NCBI RefSeq assembly: GCF_000687555.1
Contig: NZ_JHWJ01000015.1
Span: 1-64,000, forward strand
DNA length: 64,000 nucleotides
Source of the DNA: [Clostridium] aerotolerans DSM 5434
GTDB lineage: Bacteria > Bacillota > Clostridia > Lachnospirales > Lachnospiraceae
Reading direction: 5' to 3'
Shown here: piece after piece, positions 1-8,744 of the stretch
Position numbering within the stretch: position 1 is the first letter of the stretch
How the letters are laid out: each line of letters begins with the position of its first letter
Notes under the pieces: generated by a model
Database searches by the model: none
What the model was told of the DNA's origin: nothing
The model's input: only the letters and a program-made list of their open reading frames with translations
Position numbers and translations under genes: made by a program

Positions 1-708
1 GGAAAAGTCTATATTGAACACTAGGAAAAAGACAGACTATATTTAATTGTAGGAGTGTTATCTATGGAATCTTGGATATGAAAATACGGAATGAAGATGC
101 TAGAATTACAAGATTAATAGTTTATATTATTAGACACTGAAATAATAGAATCTATAATACAGAGGAATTGGATCGTAATCTTCTATATTATATATATTTA
201 CTTAATGGCAATGGCAATGGCAATGGCAATGGCAATGGCAATGGCAATGGCAATGGCAATGGCAATGGCAATGGCAATGGCAATGGCAATGGCAATGGCA
301 ATGATATTATAAGGTACAGACCCGAAATAGGTAAAGATATAATTTTTGAATGCGTATCTTAATTATCCATCTTTATTATAAACATATATAATACTGTGCT
401 GAACCTTGTTTCCTTAATCTAATAATAACGAAACAGTTATGATTAAAATAATTAACCTATGTTCTAACTAATAGACTTTATGGCCTTTAGAGAGTAAGCT
501 AATGATTGTTCGATTAAAATATGGATTGCATCTGTAGAGCGAAAGAATACCATAGACTATGTTGTTGTTAACAGGAATAGATTACCTTCTGTTGAGATTT
601 GTTAAAAATTCATTGACTGTAAAACAGATATAGGAATAAAGAAGATTAAAAAGCGGGTATTATCAGGAGTATATAGGTGATGTTTTAAGTCATAGTTATA
701 ATAGAAAG
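1..708. other. AT-rich gene-poor left end
   Basis: This stretch is much richer in A and T than the flagellar region beside it. Apart from the hexanucleotide array inside it, I see no reading frame with a convincing ribosome site, no RNA gene and no recognisable protein. The only long frame (168-362, TTG start) consists mostly of the Asn-Gly dipeptides produced by the array. It may be decayed intergenic sequence or the edge of another gene neighbourhood cut by the window. Confidence 0.5.
204..299 (+). repeat. Hexanucleotide tandem array, (AATGGC)x16
   Basis: Sixteen perfect head-to-tail copies of AATGGC run without interruption, then break into AATGAT. In the + frame that opens at TTG 168 the array encodes 16 Asn-Gly dipeptides inside a 64-residue frame. 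A six-base unit cannot shift the frame, so copy-number change would alter length only. The lack of any substitution suggests recent expansion by slipped-strand pairing, or an assembly artefact. Whether the frame is translated is unclear: the purine-rich AGAGGA lies only 1-2 bases from the TTG. Confidence 0.9.
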
Positions 709-741
709 ACCCTGAAATGTTTTTTATGGCATTCCAGGGCC
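708..741 (-). terminator. Rho-independent terminator of the transglycosylase gene
   Basis: A stem of ten pairs (CCCTGRAATG at 730-739 against its complement at 710-719, one G-U pair) with an A-rich loop is followed on the minus strand by TCTTTCTATT. It lies just past the stop at 751 and would end the minus-strand surface-protein unit. Confidence 0.7.
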
Positions 742-750
742 TTTTATGAT

Positions 751-1554
751 TTATAGTAATCCGCTCGTGGAATTCTGAGTATTATCCTGATTTCCTAAGC
801 TGTGGGATGACATCTGCATACGCATCTTCATCAACTCTATTAGATAGAGGTAGTTCGTTTTATTAGCCAGCAGTGAATTTCCATCTGATTCAGAAGCTTG
901 TCCAGTGAGAGACGTCAGAGTCTGAAACAGTTCATTGATTCCTGTCATTCCCTGAGAGGAATAGGAATTATAATTGGAAGATGTTTGATTCACGTAATTA
1001 TCTGAGGATTTTGAGTTGCTGGAAAAGTATAAGGAACCGGTCTTTAATGAATCATCGTTACCCATAAAACCTATTACCTTTTTCACGTACTCCTGAGTTT
1101 CTTTGAAAGGCGGTATCCCTCCGTATTTCTTTACATTATTACCGCCGGCATTGTAAGCTGCTAAAGTTAGTTCTACGTTACCGTTGAACCGCTCCAGATG
1201 TTCTTTTAAATATTTGGCTCCACCCATGATGTTGCTTTTGGCATCATATGGATCCGATACTCCTAAGGATCTTGCTGTTGCGGGCATCAACTGCATGATA
1301 CCTGCTGCTCCCTTTTTTGAAGTTGCGGAGGGGTTGAAATTAGATTCCACCTTGGCAACTGCCTTTAAAAGCTTTTCAGGCACTCCATATTTGTTAGCGG
1401 CTTCTTTAAAGATCTCCTCAAGATTCTGAGGGGCGTTTACAATTGATTTCAGTACATTTTTAAATTCATTTCCGGATTTGGATGCTGTATTGTTTGTACG
1501 TCCTACCCCTGCTCCTGTAAGGGCAGACAGTTTTAGCTGGTCGATTGTTGCCAA
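751..1554 (-). CDS. Lytic transglycosylase (SLT domain), flagellar-locus type
   Basis: Predicted soluble lytic transglycosylase that cleaves the glycan backbone of peptidoglycan. The SLT core fills roughly residues 55-160. The catalytic glutamate is in KVES near residue 70, followed by the GxxGIMQLMP loop near residue 85 and AYNAG near residue 132. I chose the TTG at 1554 (267 residues) because GGAGGA sits seven bases upstream. Extending to 1608 would cover the end of the gene before it and leave no ribosome site. There is no signal peptide or membrane segment, which fits an enzyme exported through the flagellar apparatus, as FlgJ-type enzymes are, but this is inference. The tail is Ser/Asn-rich and low in complexity. 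It is the last gene of a minus-strand run and is followed by a terminator. Confidence 0.87.
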   Translation of the reverse strand: MATIDQLKLSALTGAGVGRTNNTASKSGNEFKNVLKSIVNAPQNLEEIFKEAANKYGVPEKLLKAVAKVESNFNPSATSKKGAAGIMQLMPATARSLGVSDPYDAKSNIMGGAKYLKEHLERFNGNVELTLAAYNAGGNNVKKYGGIPPFKETQEYVKKVIGFMGNDDSLKTGSLYFSSNSKSSDNYVNQTSSNYNSYSSQGMTGINELFQTLTSLTGQASESDGNSLLANKTNYLYLIELMKMRMQMSSHSLGNQDNTQNSTSGLL

Positions 1555-1582
1555 AATATATTCCTCCCGCCTTTTAAGGCAA

Positions 1583-2650
1583 TTATGAAATCCATTTTCC
1601 AGAAGCATCTACCCAGTATTGTCCTATATTCGTGTGGTATGCCATACTTCCATCTATATGAAAATAATACCAGACTTTCGGTTGAATTTCTACCCAGCCT
1701 GTCATCATCTCTCCACCCTGGGTATTTAGATAATACCATTTACCATCAATCTGCTGCCAGCCAGTCATTAGTTTGCCATCAGCAGGGTTTAAATAATACC
1801 ACCTTTGTCCTGACTGCAACCAACCGGTTTGACGAGTTCCATTCCCATCGAAATAATACCAGTCGTTTAAAATCTGCTTCCAGCTGTTTCTTGGTACACC
1901 GCCATCTTCCTGCTTATAAGTATTTCCCTTCCACGCTCCGGTGGTATCTCCTTCATACTCCATGATAGTATCGTCAGAAGTTACATAATCTCCTTCTTTC
2001 ATATACTTTCGATCATCGGCAGTAAATCCGATTGCACGAACTTCATAGTAATAAACTGCGTTCTTGTCCATAAGTTCAGAAAGATCTGCTATGTTTGTCT
2101 GGACGGAAATACGTTTTTTTAGCTTATCGTCTGCATAAAGCGCTACCTGATAACCGGTGGCGAATTCAACTTTTTTCCATACAGCTTTCGTCTTCTTGCT
2201 GTCGCTCCAGCCAGCTTTAGCGGTTTTTCCTAATTTCACTACTGGTACATAATCAACTTTAACCTCAAGAGTATTATTATCCAAAGCTTTGGCTGAAACA
2301 AATTTGGCTCCGGTCACTTTTAGCTCAGAACGGTTATAGGATTCTGCAAAAATCATAGTATCTGAAGTCAAAATCACACTGACTCTCTCATTGGAAGCCG
2401 CTTTCCATTTACTGATATCCCTCTTCCATAGAGTATCCTGAATGGTAACTCCTGAGGTTGTGGTTGTAATCTCAGGCATGAGAATTTCTTCATCGCCGAA
2501 TTGGCTCTTAAAGGTCAGATTTAGGCTGCGGATTACAATGGATTCAGCAGCTTGAACCTTTAGAGGGGGCAGAATGATCATCATAACAGCCAGTAGGGAT
2601 AATAATATAAAATATGGTTTCATTCCTTCTTTTCTTATCATTGTTCCCAT
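1583..2650 (-). CDS. Secreted choline-binding-repeat (cell-wall-binding) protein
   Basis: Exported surface protein. Residues 1-34 look like a signal peptide (basic start, hydrophobic stretch, ALA-type end in VQAAES). A middle region of about 210 residues, with a segment reading like a fibronectin-type fold (GYQVALY, YYYEVRAI), precedes four or five C-terminal repeats with the WYYF/L-x-GxxxTGW pattern of CW_binding/choline-binding modules (about residues 255-355). The start is uncertain: ATG 2650 lies only four bases after AGGAGG, while ATG 2641 overlaps the preceding stop as ATGA. It is a shorter paralogue of the gene immediately upstream. The repeats predict binding to teichoic-acid choline or glucan; the role of the N-terminal part is unknown. 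Confidence 0.8.
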   Translation of the reverse strand: MGTMIRKEGMKPYFILLSLLAVMMIILPPLKVQAAESIVIRSLNLTFKSQFGDEEILMPEITTTTSGVTIQDTLWKRDISKWKAASNERVSVILTSDTMIFAESYNRSELKVTGAKFVSAKALDNNTLEVKVDYVPVVKLGKTAKAGWSDSKKTKAVWKKVEFATGYQVALYADDKLKKRISVQTNIADLSELMDKNAVYYYEVRAIGFTADDRKYMKEGDYVTSDDTIMEYEGDTTGAWKGNTYKQEDGGVPRNSWKQILNDWYYFDGNGTRQTGWLQSGQRWYYLNPADGKLMTGWQQIDGKWYYLNTQGGEMMTGWVEIQPKVWYYFHIDGSMAYHTNIGQYWVDASGKWIS

Positions 2651-3996
2651 ACTCCCTCCTCATTGATCAGATATCCGTCCACTGTGGTTTTCACTGCCAT
2701 GCTTCCATCCTGGTTAAAGTAGCGCCAATAACCATCCACTTTTTGCCAGCCGGTAGCCATTACTCCATCTTCTCCTGTATAATAAGTCTTTTCTTCCCGT
2801 GTAAAAAGACCTTTCATCATAACACCTTCAAGATTTGCAGGTATGGCATTTAAATAATACCATCTTCCGGCCTGATTGATCCAGCCTTTCTGCATCGCTC
2901 CCTGATTGCTGAAGAAATAGGTATAGCCATCGATTACCTGCCAATTGACAGCAGCGGCTCCCTGAGGTCCCTCATGGCCGTTATCAGGATAGAAATAGTA
3001 CCAGACATTATTAATCTTCTGCCAGCCAGTCAACATGGCTCCATTGGCATCTAAATAATAAATATCGGAATCTAAGATAAACCAGCCGGTTACCATCTTA
3101 CCATTCTGGTCAAAACGGTACCATACATTATCAAGTGCCATCCAGGAATTGACCTGAAGAGTGCTGTCTTTATGGCGGTAAAACCAGACACCTGACTGTT
3201 GTTCCCAGCCGCTTTTCGGCTCAGTGCTTGCTGTACCATCTGTTTTACGGTCAGCTTCCTTGCCTGTTCCATCAGACACATCCCGGTCTCTGATGACAAG
3301 CTCATCGGATTCTACCCAGTTACTTTTTTTGCCGTTCTTTAATTCATCCTGCTTAAACGGTATGGAACGGATTTTATAGGAATAGGTTCCTTCTTCTGTC
3401 ATGTAAGGATAAAAATTATAGGTAGTCGCAGTTACCTGCTCCTTTTTATATATAATTTTCTTTCCTTGATAGAGCCATACTTCGTAGGCACCGGAAGTAT
3501 TATCTCCCTTGGACCAGACTGCCAAACCGAGTCTTGTGTCCTTCCAGCCCACATCTTCAGGTTCTGCATAAAGTCCTTTGATTGCTTTGGCACGCAGTGT
3601 AACGACTAAATCGCTTCCCTGGCGCTTTGCACTGACATAGGAACCTCCATTTACTTTGATTTTGGTGGCTTCATAGGATGATTTAAAGTAAGCATCGGAC
3701 TCATTCGATGGGGTCAGAGTAACATTCATCTTGGGTTCCTCCCCAATCGTCATATCTTTTGAGGTGGATGTTACCCACGCTGCCTCTGTCACCTTATACT
3801 CCTTGCTTCCAGCTGTTACATAGCAGTCTGCACTTGTCTTATCAATCTGTATATCCGGCAGGCGGTCCCCTGCCTCAATATTAAGACCTACTTTAATGCT
3901 GACTGAATTAATCGCATCCGTCGCCATTACTTTTTCTGGTATCAAGCACAAACAAAAGGCCGTCAATATCACCATGGCCATTGTCCGCTTCTTCAT
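2638..3996 (-). CDS. Secreted choline-binding-repeat protein, longer paralogue
   Basis: A clear signal peptide (MKKRTMAMVILTAF core, cut near VMATDA) leads a 452-residue exported protein. The N-terminal domain of about 230 residues resembles that of the next gene, with corresponding landmarks GWxDxxxxxAVW, a YEVWLY/YQVALY strand and YxYxIRxIPF. From about residue 265 to the end come seven or eight aromatic repeats of the WYYF-DxxGxMxTGW type. The start has AAAGGAG seven to eight bases upstream. A gene with the same architecture follows, overlapping by 13 bp, so the pair probably arose by tandem duplication and is co-transcribed. Adhesion or wall anchoring is likely; the ligand cannot be read from sequence. 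Confidence 0.82.
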   Translation of the reverse strand: MKKRTMAMVILTAFCLCLIPEKVMATDAINSVSIKVGLNIEAGDRLPDIQIDKTSADCYVTAGSKEYKVTEAAWVTSTSKDMTIGEEPKMNVTLTPSNESDAYFKSSYEATKIKVNGGSYVSAKRQGSDLVVTLRAKAIKGLYAEPEDVGWKDTRLGLAVWSKGDNTSGAYEVWLYQGKKIIYKKEQVTATTYNFYPYMTEEGTYSYKIRSIPFKQDELKNGKKSNWVESDELVIRDRDVSDGTGKEADRKTDGTASTEPKSGWEQQSGVWFYRHKDSTLQVNSWMALDNVWYRFDQNGKMVTGWFILDSDIYYLDANGAMLTGWQKINNVWYYFYPDNGHEGPQGAAAVNWQVIDGYTYFFSNQGAMQKGWINQAGRWYYLNAIPANLEGVMMKGLFTREEKTYYTGEDGVMATGWQKVDGYWRYFNQDGSMAVKTTVDGYLINEEGVWEQ

Positions 3997-4045
3997 CTAA
4001 TCACTCCTTTTCTTTGCTGACTTAATAAATTACAGTATATAATTC

Positions 4046-4073
4046 CTATCGTCATGTTTGGTATGGAACATAA
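4046..4073 (-). promoter_or_regulatory. Possible sigma-28 promoter for the choline-binding-repeat genes
   Basis: On the minus strand TTAT, 16 bases, GACGATAG resembles the flagellar sigma consensus TAAA-N15-GCCGATAA in its -10 half. It lies 50 bases upstream of ATG 3996. The -35 half is weak, so this is only a candidate. Confidence 0.28.
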
Positions 4074-4087
4074 GCCGTCAACGGATA

Positions 4088-4705
4088 TTACTGCTTTTTC
4101 AGCCGCTCAGAGAGAGTGAATTTTTTAATCATAGATTCCTGATGAGGAGTCATTTCCAGAAATTGAGCACCATAGCGATAGCCTATATTCTCCTCCATTT
4201 CTGAAACATCTTTCTTCCATACTACATAGCCTTTTAGACGGACGCAGCCGTAATTGGTGTTGATCAGGAAAGAAAAAGGCTGGTTTTCCATAAGGTTTTC
4301 TTTTGACTCAAAGCCTACGCCCCCAACACTGATATCTTTTATCTCTGCCTGGATATGTAAAAGAGTGCCGCTGTCTCCTGATGTTTCTATGGTTACAGGC
4401 TGCTCTATTCTGACCTTCAATGCCTGTCGCCTTTCATTTTCGCTGACCATTTTCACTACCTTGCAGGTGGCACGATAAGCAGGCTGATCCGGTAGCTTTG
4501 TCATTCCTGAAATCCTGCATTTGCAGGTCACAAGGCCCTGTTTGCCATCATAAAATTCGATCATGGTCTCACCACTGATGTTCCATATATCATTTTCATC
4601 TATGACCAGCTCCATGACCTCCTTGTCACCATTCATGACTTCTACTTGCGCAAGCAATGAGCCTGCAAATGAATAGATGCAGGCTTTTTTACATTCCATA
4701 AACAT
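4088..4705 (-). CDS. PilZ-domain cyclic-di-GMP-binding protein (YcgR-like flagellar brake)
   Basis: Protein of 205 residues with an N-terminal YcgR-like half and a C-terminal PilZ domain. Both parts of the PilZ ligand signature are visible: RRQALKVR near residue 90 and DISVGGVGF near residue 125. This supports binding of cyclic di-GMP. In B. subtilis and E. coli such proteins slow the motor by contacting MotA or the C-ring, and the position beside flagellar genes fits that role. ATG 4705 is used because GGAGG lies nine bases upstream; a longer frame to 4756 would run back into the preceding gene. It follows the FlhX-like gene by four bases and is probably co-transcribed with it. Confidence 0.87.
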   Translation of the reverse strand: MFMECKKACIYSFAGSLLAQVEVMNGDKEVMELVIDENDIWNISGETMIEFYDGKQGLVTCKCRISGMTKLPDQPAYRATCKVVKMVSENERRQALKVRIEQPVTIETSGDSGTLLHIQAEIKDISVGGVGFESKENLMENQPFSFLINTNYGCVRLKGYVVWKKDVSEMEENIGYRYGAQFLEMTPHQESMIKKFTLSERLKKQ

Positions 4706-4709
4706 AATT

Positions 4710-5057
4710 TTATTCCTCCGTCTCAGGTGATTCAATTTCGTCAGTGTTTGAATCATCGGAGTTTTCTGTCAACAATTTTTCCTTGATGTCTGGTACATAG
4801 TCTAAAAAATATAAATAAATATCTACAATTGCCTGGTATAGCTCTTCCGGAACTTTAGCTCCCAACTCTAGCTGAGTCAGAATCGTCGCAAGGGAATTAT
4901 CCTCATACACCGGGACACCGCTTTCGTTGGCGGTCTCGATGATTCGTTCTGCCATATAACCCATTCCGGAAGCAACGATGACAGGGGCAGCATTTTTATT
5001 TTCATCGTATTTAATCGCAACTGCTTTTTTGTTTAATGTGTTTTTAAATTCTGACAT
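4710..5057 (-). CDS. FlhB C-terminal-domain protein (FlhX/YlqH type)
   Basis: A 115-residue soluble protein that matches only the cytoplasmic C-terminal domain of the export-switch protein FlhB. Its KAVAIKYD, APVIVASG, ESGVPVYE and LxxxLxLGAKVPEELY line up with the same landmarks in the FlhB of this window. The self-cleaving NPTH site and the membrane domain are missing. ATG 5057 has AAGGAAG ten bases upstream and overlaps the end of the YlqG-like gene by 14 bp. FlhX proteins can partly replace the processed FlhB C-terminus, so a role in export specificity is likely. The ylqG-ylqH order is the one known from Bacillus. An acidic tail of about 30 residues follows the domain. Confidence 0.85.
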   Translation of the reverse strand: MSEFKNTLNKKAVAIKYDENKNAAPVIVASGMGYMAERIIETANESGVPVYEDNSLATILTQLELGAKVPEELYQAIVDIYLYFLDYVPDIKEKLLTENSDDSNTDEIESPETEE

Positions 5058-6465
5058 CGACTGAATTCTTCCTTTCCTGTATTTTAGGAAATACCTCCAC
5101 AGGAGAATTGGGACCTCCGCCTGCCTGGAGATACAGGTTATCAATCCGTAAATGGTGCTGCTCGAGTATGGCCTTCATCCCTTTTTGAATCGCCCCCTCT
5201 GATCTTTGCATCCGTTCCGGATAATATAGCTGGAGAGAGGATGCGTCTCCTCCATAGACCAGCAGCAATTTAAACTGGCCCAGCTCACGGATATCAAATT
5301 TCACGAAAATTCTGGATACTCGATTTATGCCTGCTTGTGTGCTGCTGCCTTGTTCATCTGGATCAATCCACATTTCTGTGAATAGCTTCTTGCCATTGAT
5401 GTTAAATGGAAAGGCTAGATGTATGAGGGGCATATATACACTTTCATTGAGTATCATGGAGTTCATCATGTTTAAAAAGGTCTGTTTATTTTCAAGTCCG
5501 GTTCCTCCGCTTACCCCTGTGCGCAGAAAATCCAGAAACTTTTCGGACCACTCATTTTTACCTGCCGCCTGATCCATATCCACCTGATCGAGAAGGCTGC
5601 TGAACTGGTCCATGGTCACGGTACCAAAATATTTGCGGAAGCCCTGATATCCCGTCAGCCTTTGAAATGCCTGTAAGACCTCTTCCCTGTTTCCGTTTTC
5701 ATATCTGGAAATCAGTACAGTCAGCATGGAAATCTTATCTCTTATGGTACCCATATCATGGTTGGCAGAGATATATCGCCCAAGGAACGGCATAATCTTA
5801 TCTTTCAGAAGAGCACTGTTTTTTGAGGTATCTCCTTCCTGCGCCAACATATCCAGTTCTTTTAACATCTCCTGGATCTGTTCTCTGGTCTGCTTATAAA
5901 CATAACTTTCCATCTCCCTTAATGTACGGAAAATGTCACCAAGAATATGCTTTCCAGATGACATGTCATTAAATTTCCGAATAAAATTAAGGACGTCTGA
6001 TTTTAAATCCACAGAATTTGTATCAGCCATTACCATTCTAAGCTGATCGAATAATCCACCGCTGAATTTCACATTGGATTCTGCCTGCTCTTTTAAGAAC
6101 GGCAGAATGTCTTCCTCGTTCATCTGGGCAGCTTTAAAAAATGCAGCAATCCGCTCTGCAGCTTCCTGCCCCATTACTCCTCCGGTAAGCATCTCCTCTC
6201 CCTGGAAAAATATGTCCGTAAAAATCTTAGAAAGATCCGGAATATTTCGAACCATGTTGAGAAATGAACCAAAATTGGATCTGTATTGAAATGCCAGCTG
6301 CTGCTCTCCATTTCCTCCGGCATTGGTCCTGTTGTCTCCCCTTGTCACTCTGGAGGGATCCACTGGGTTCTGTATCTGGGGTCCCTGACCTGCCTGGGGA
6401 TTGTTTTTAATGGTTGAATTATCGTAACCTGATAGCGGTGTTGTTACTTTTAAAACATCTGCCAT
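5044..6465 (-). CDS. YlqG-like / FliK-like flagellar protein
   Basis: Protein of 473 residues from ATG 6465, which has GGAGG six bases upstream. The N-terminus is Asn/Gln/Gly-rich and looks disordered. A largely helical middle (about residues 85-330) is followed by a C-terminal region (about 340-460) with the pattern of FliK hook-length-control C-domains: PLIHLAFPF, a short acidic turn, then RIFVKFDIRELGQFKLLL. The next gene is FlhX-like, and in Bacillus ylqG and ylqH sit together, so it is probably the YlqG counterpart. A second, more standard FliK is encoded at 43.3-44.6 kb. Its exact work is unknown; an effect on export-substrate choice with FlhX is a reasonable inference. Confidence 0.65.
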   Translation of the reverse strand: MADVLKVTTPLSGYDNSTIKNNPQAGQGPQIQNPVDPSRVTRGDNRTNAGGNGEQQLAFQYRSNFGSFLNMVRNIPDLSKIFTDIFFQGEEMLTGGVMGQEAAERIAAFFKAAQMNEEDILPFLKEQAESNVKFSGGLFDQLRMVMADTNSVDLKSDVLNFIRKFNDMSSGKHILGDIFRTLREMESYVYKQTREQIQEMLKELDMLAQEGDTSKNSALLKDKIMPFLGRYISANHDMGTIRDKISMLTVLISRYENGNREEVLQAFQRLTGYQGFRKYFGTVTMDQFSSLLDQVDMDQAAGKNEWSEKFLDFLRTGVSGGTGLENKQTFLNMMNSMILNESVYMPLIHLAFPFNINGKKLFTEMWIDPDEQGSSTQAGINRVSRIFVKFDIRELGQFKLLLVYGGDASSLQLYYPERMQRSEGAIQKGMKAILEQHHLRIDNLYLQAGGGPNSPVEVFPKIQERKNSVDVRI

Positions 6466-6526
6466 ATTATGCCTCCATCTATGTGGTAAATCATACATTT
6501 TTTTCCAAACGTTCTTCTATTTGCTA

Positions 6527-6553
6527 TTATTTTTTAAACAACCATACCGATAA
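6527..6553 (+). promoter_or_regulatory. Candidate sigma-28 promoter of cheA
   Basis: TTAT, 15 bases, ACCGATAA lies 39 bases upstream of the cheA start. The -10 half (CCGATAA) matches the flagellar sigma consensus exactly; the -35 half is a poor match to TAAA. A TATACT at 6561-6566 is an alternative -10 for sigma-A but has no good -35. Confidence 0.4.
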
Positions 6554-6591
6554 ATAGATATATACTAATTAGACAAGGCGGTGTAAATATT

Positions 6592-8724
6592 ATGGATAAC
6601 GGCATGGATAATATGCTTGATATGTATCTCTTTGAAACCAATTCCCTTCTGGAGCAATTGGATGAACTCCTGATAGAAGCCGAAAAAGCAGGAGATTTTA
6701 CGGTGGACGATGTAAACGAAATCTTTCGTATCATGCACACCGTCAAGGGTTCCTCTGCTATGATGGAGTTTTCTTCCCTGATGCAGATTGCCCATCACAT
6801 TGAAGATTTATTCTTCTTTATTCGTGAGAATGGTTTGGATTCTCTTGACATTTCCCACAAGAGCACCCTTTTTGATTTAATGTTCCGTTCTACCGATATG
6901 CTTAGAGCAGAGGTTTCAAAGGTAGAAAACAATGAACCACTTAGTGATAATGTCGACAATCTAACTCAGGAAATTAATAGCTTCCTGAAAAAAATCAGTA
7001 AGGATAACACACAAAAGGATGCCGAAGCTAAAAGCGAGAAAGCTCCTGAGCAAAAAAAGCCCGAAGAGCCAAAAAAGGTCTCCGCCCCTGCTGTCCAGGC
7101 CGCTAATTTAGACGAAATCCGGATGGATCTGGCTGAATGTCCAGATGACAATGCTGCTTTCTTCCTCCGCCTCTTTTTTGATGAAGGCTGTGGAATGGAA
7201 AACTTAAGAGCATTTATGCTTATAAGTGCACTGAAGGAATCCGGACTAGAATTTAACTATTATCCGTCTGATATCGAAACAAACAGTCAGACCTGCGCAA
7301 CCATTATTGAGAAAGGTTTCTTTTTGACCTTTGAATCTAAAAATGATGCAGAATCTGCCATTACCCAGGTAAGTAATTTAAATAATATCCGCTCTTATGA
7401 ACTGATAGAAAATGTTCGTGTTAAAAATGCCGCCGCTGATGAAGCTCAGGCACCAGCTGCCACTGCTCCTGCCGTACGGGAAAGTGCTGCTGCAAGCGCT
7501 CCTGCTGCTGCTTCCGGACATCAGACACCAAATAAGCAGAATTTAATCAGTGTAAATCTGGCTAAGCTTGACAATCTTGTTGCAATTGTTGGTGAAATCG
7601 TTATCACAGAATCTATGGTGACCTCATCTCCTGACATTCAGAATTTAAAAAACATGGATAACTTTTTAAAGGCAACCAGACAGCTTCGCAAGCTCACAGA
7701 TGATCTTCAGGATATCGTTATGTCCCTGCGCATGGTACCGGTATCCGGTGTATTCCAGAAGATGAACCGAATTGTCAGAGATATGAAGCAAAAGCTGAAA
7801 AAGGACGTTCGCCTTACAATCGTTGGCGAGAATACCGAAGTTGATAAGTCCATAGTAGACAGCATCGGCGACCCTATTATGCATATCGTTCGTAACTCCA
7901 TGGACCATGGAATTGAAGAAACCGCAGAGGAACGTATTAAAGCTGGTAAGAATCCTCAGGGAGAGATTATTCTTTCCGCCAGTCATACTACCAACGAAGT
8001 TATTATTTCTATTAAAGATGATGGTCACGGAGTAGACCCTGCCGGCGTTCTTGCAAAGGCCAAAAAGAATGGCATTCTTACAAAGCCGGAAAACGAATAC
8101 ACTGAAAAGGAAATCCTTGCTCTTCTTCTCGCACCTGGTTTCTCTACCAACGAAGTGGTAACGGAATATTCCGGCCGTGGTGTTGGTATGGACGTTGTTA
8201 AGAAGAATGTAGAGGCAGTAGGCGGTACCGTTACTGTTACAAGTGAATTAGGAAAAGGAATGTGTACGACTTTAAAGATTCCTCTTACCATGGCAATTGT
8301 AGATGGTATGGAAATCGCTGTAGGCAAATCTGTATTTACCATTCCGATTGCTAACATCCGTCAGTCCTTTAAGGTTAAGAACGAAGACGTTATTTACGAT
8401 ACTGAGGGGAACGAGATCATCAAATGTATGAATCAGTTCTATCCAATTATTCGTATACATACCCTCTATAATATTAATACAGAAATCACGAATATTGAAG
8501 ATGGAATCCTTGTTTGGGTAGAATCCGGTGACAAGTCCTATTGCCTGTTTGTTGATGATCTGCTTGGAGAACAGCAGGTAGTTGTAAAACCGCTTCCAGT
8601 TTATTTAAATAGCTTTAACATTAAAAATTCAGGAATCTGCGGCTGTACTATCCTGGGTGATGGTAATATCAGCATCATTTTAGACGTTTTAAATCTGTAT
8701 GCTGCAGCACACAATCAATACTAA
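6592..8724 (+). CDS. cheA: Chemotaxis histidine kinase CheA
   Basis: Central kinase of the chemotaxis pathway (710 residues, usual size). Domains in order: P1 with phosphorylated His49 in MHTVKGSS; an acidic and Lys-rich linker; P2 response-regulator docking domain at about 170-280; an Ala/Pro-rich linker; P3 dimerisation helices at about 320-385; P4 ATPase with N-box MHIVRNSMDHG, DDGHG and GRGVGMDVV; and a P5 CheW-like domain from about 570. It takes receptor signals through CheW and phosphorylates CheY, CheB and CheV. It opens the cheA-cheW-cheR unit, divergent from the ylqG-like gene. AAGGCGG upstream is a modest ribosome site. Confidence 0.97.
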   Translation: MDNGMDNMLDMYLFETNSLLEQLDELLIEAEKAGDFTVDDVNEIFRIMHTVKGSSAMMEFSSLMQIAHHIEDLFFFIRENGLDSLDISHKSTLFDLMFRSTDMLRAEVSKVENNEPLSDNVDNLTQEINSFLKKISKDNTQKDAEAKSEKAPEQKKPEEPKKVSAPAVQAANLDEIRMDLAECPDDNAAFFLRLFFDEGCGMENLRAFMLISALKESGLEFNYYPSDIETNSQTCATIIEKGFFLTFESKNDAESAITQVSNLNNIRSYELIENVRVKNAAADEAQAPAATAPAVRESAAASAPAAASGHQTPNKQNLISVNLAKLDNLVAIVGEIVITESMVTSSPDIQNLKNMDNFLKATRQLRKLTDDLQDIVMSLRMVPVSGVFQKMNRIVRDMKQKLKKDVRLTIVGENTEVDKSIVDSIGDPIMHIVRNSMDHGIEETAEERIKAGKNPQGEIILSASHTTNEVIISIKDDGHGVDPAGVLAKAKKNGILTKPENEYTEKEILALLLAPGFSTNEVVTEYSGRGVGMDVVKKNVEAVGGTVTVTSELGKGMCTTLKIPLTMAIVDGMEIAVGKSVFTIPIANIRQSFKVKNEDVIYDTEGNEIIKCMNQFYPIIRIHTLYNINTEITNIEDGILVWVESGDKSYCLFVDDLLGEQQVVVKPLPVYLNSFNIKNSGICGCTILGDGNISIILDVLNLYAAAHNQY

Positions 8725-8744
8725 TTGGAATTGGAGGAATACAA

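Noticed and set aside
168-362. 64-residue frame with (Asn-Gly)16
   Set aside because: TTG start with purine-rich site only 1-2 bases away, composition dictated by the hexanucleotide array, no neighbour support. Kept as a repeat only.
1533-1739. Frames overlapping the ends of the transglycosylase and choline-binding genes
   Set aside because: Other-frame shadows with no ribosome site; codon use unlike the real genes.
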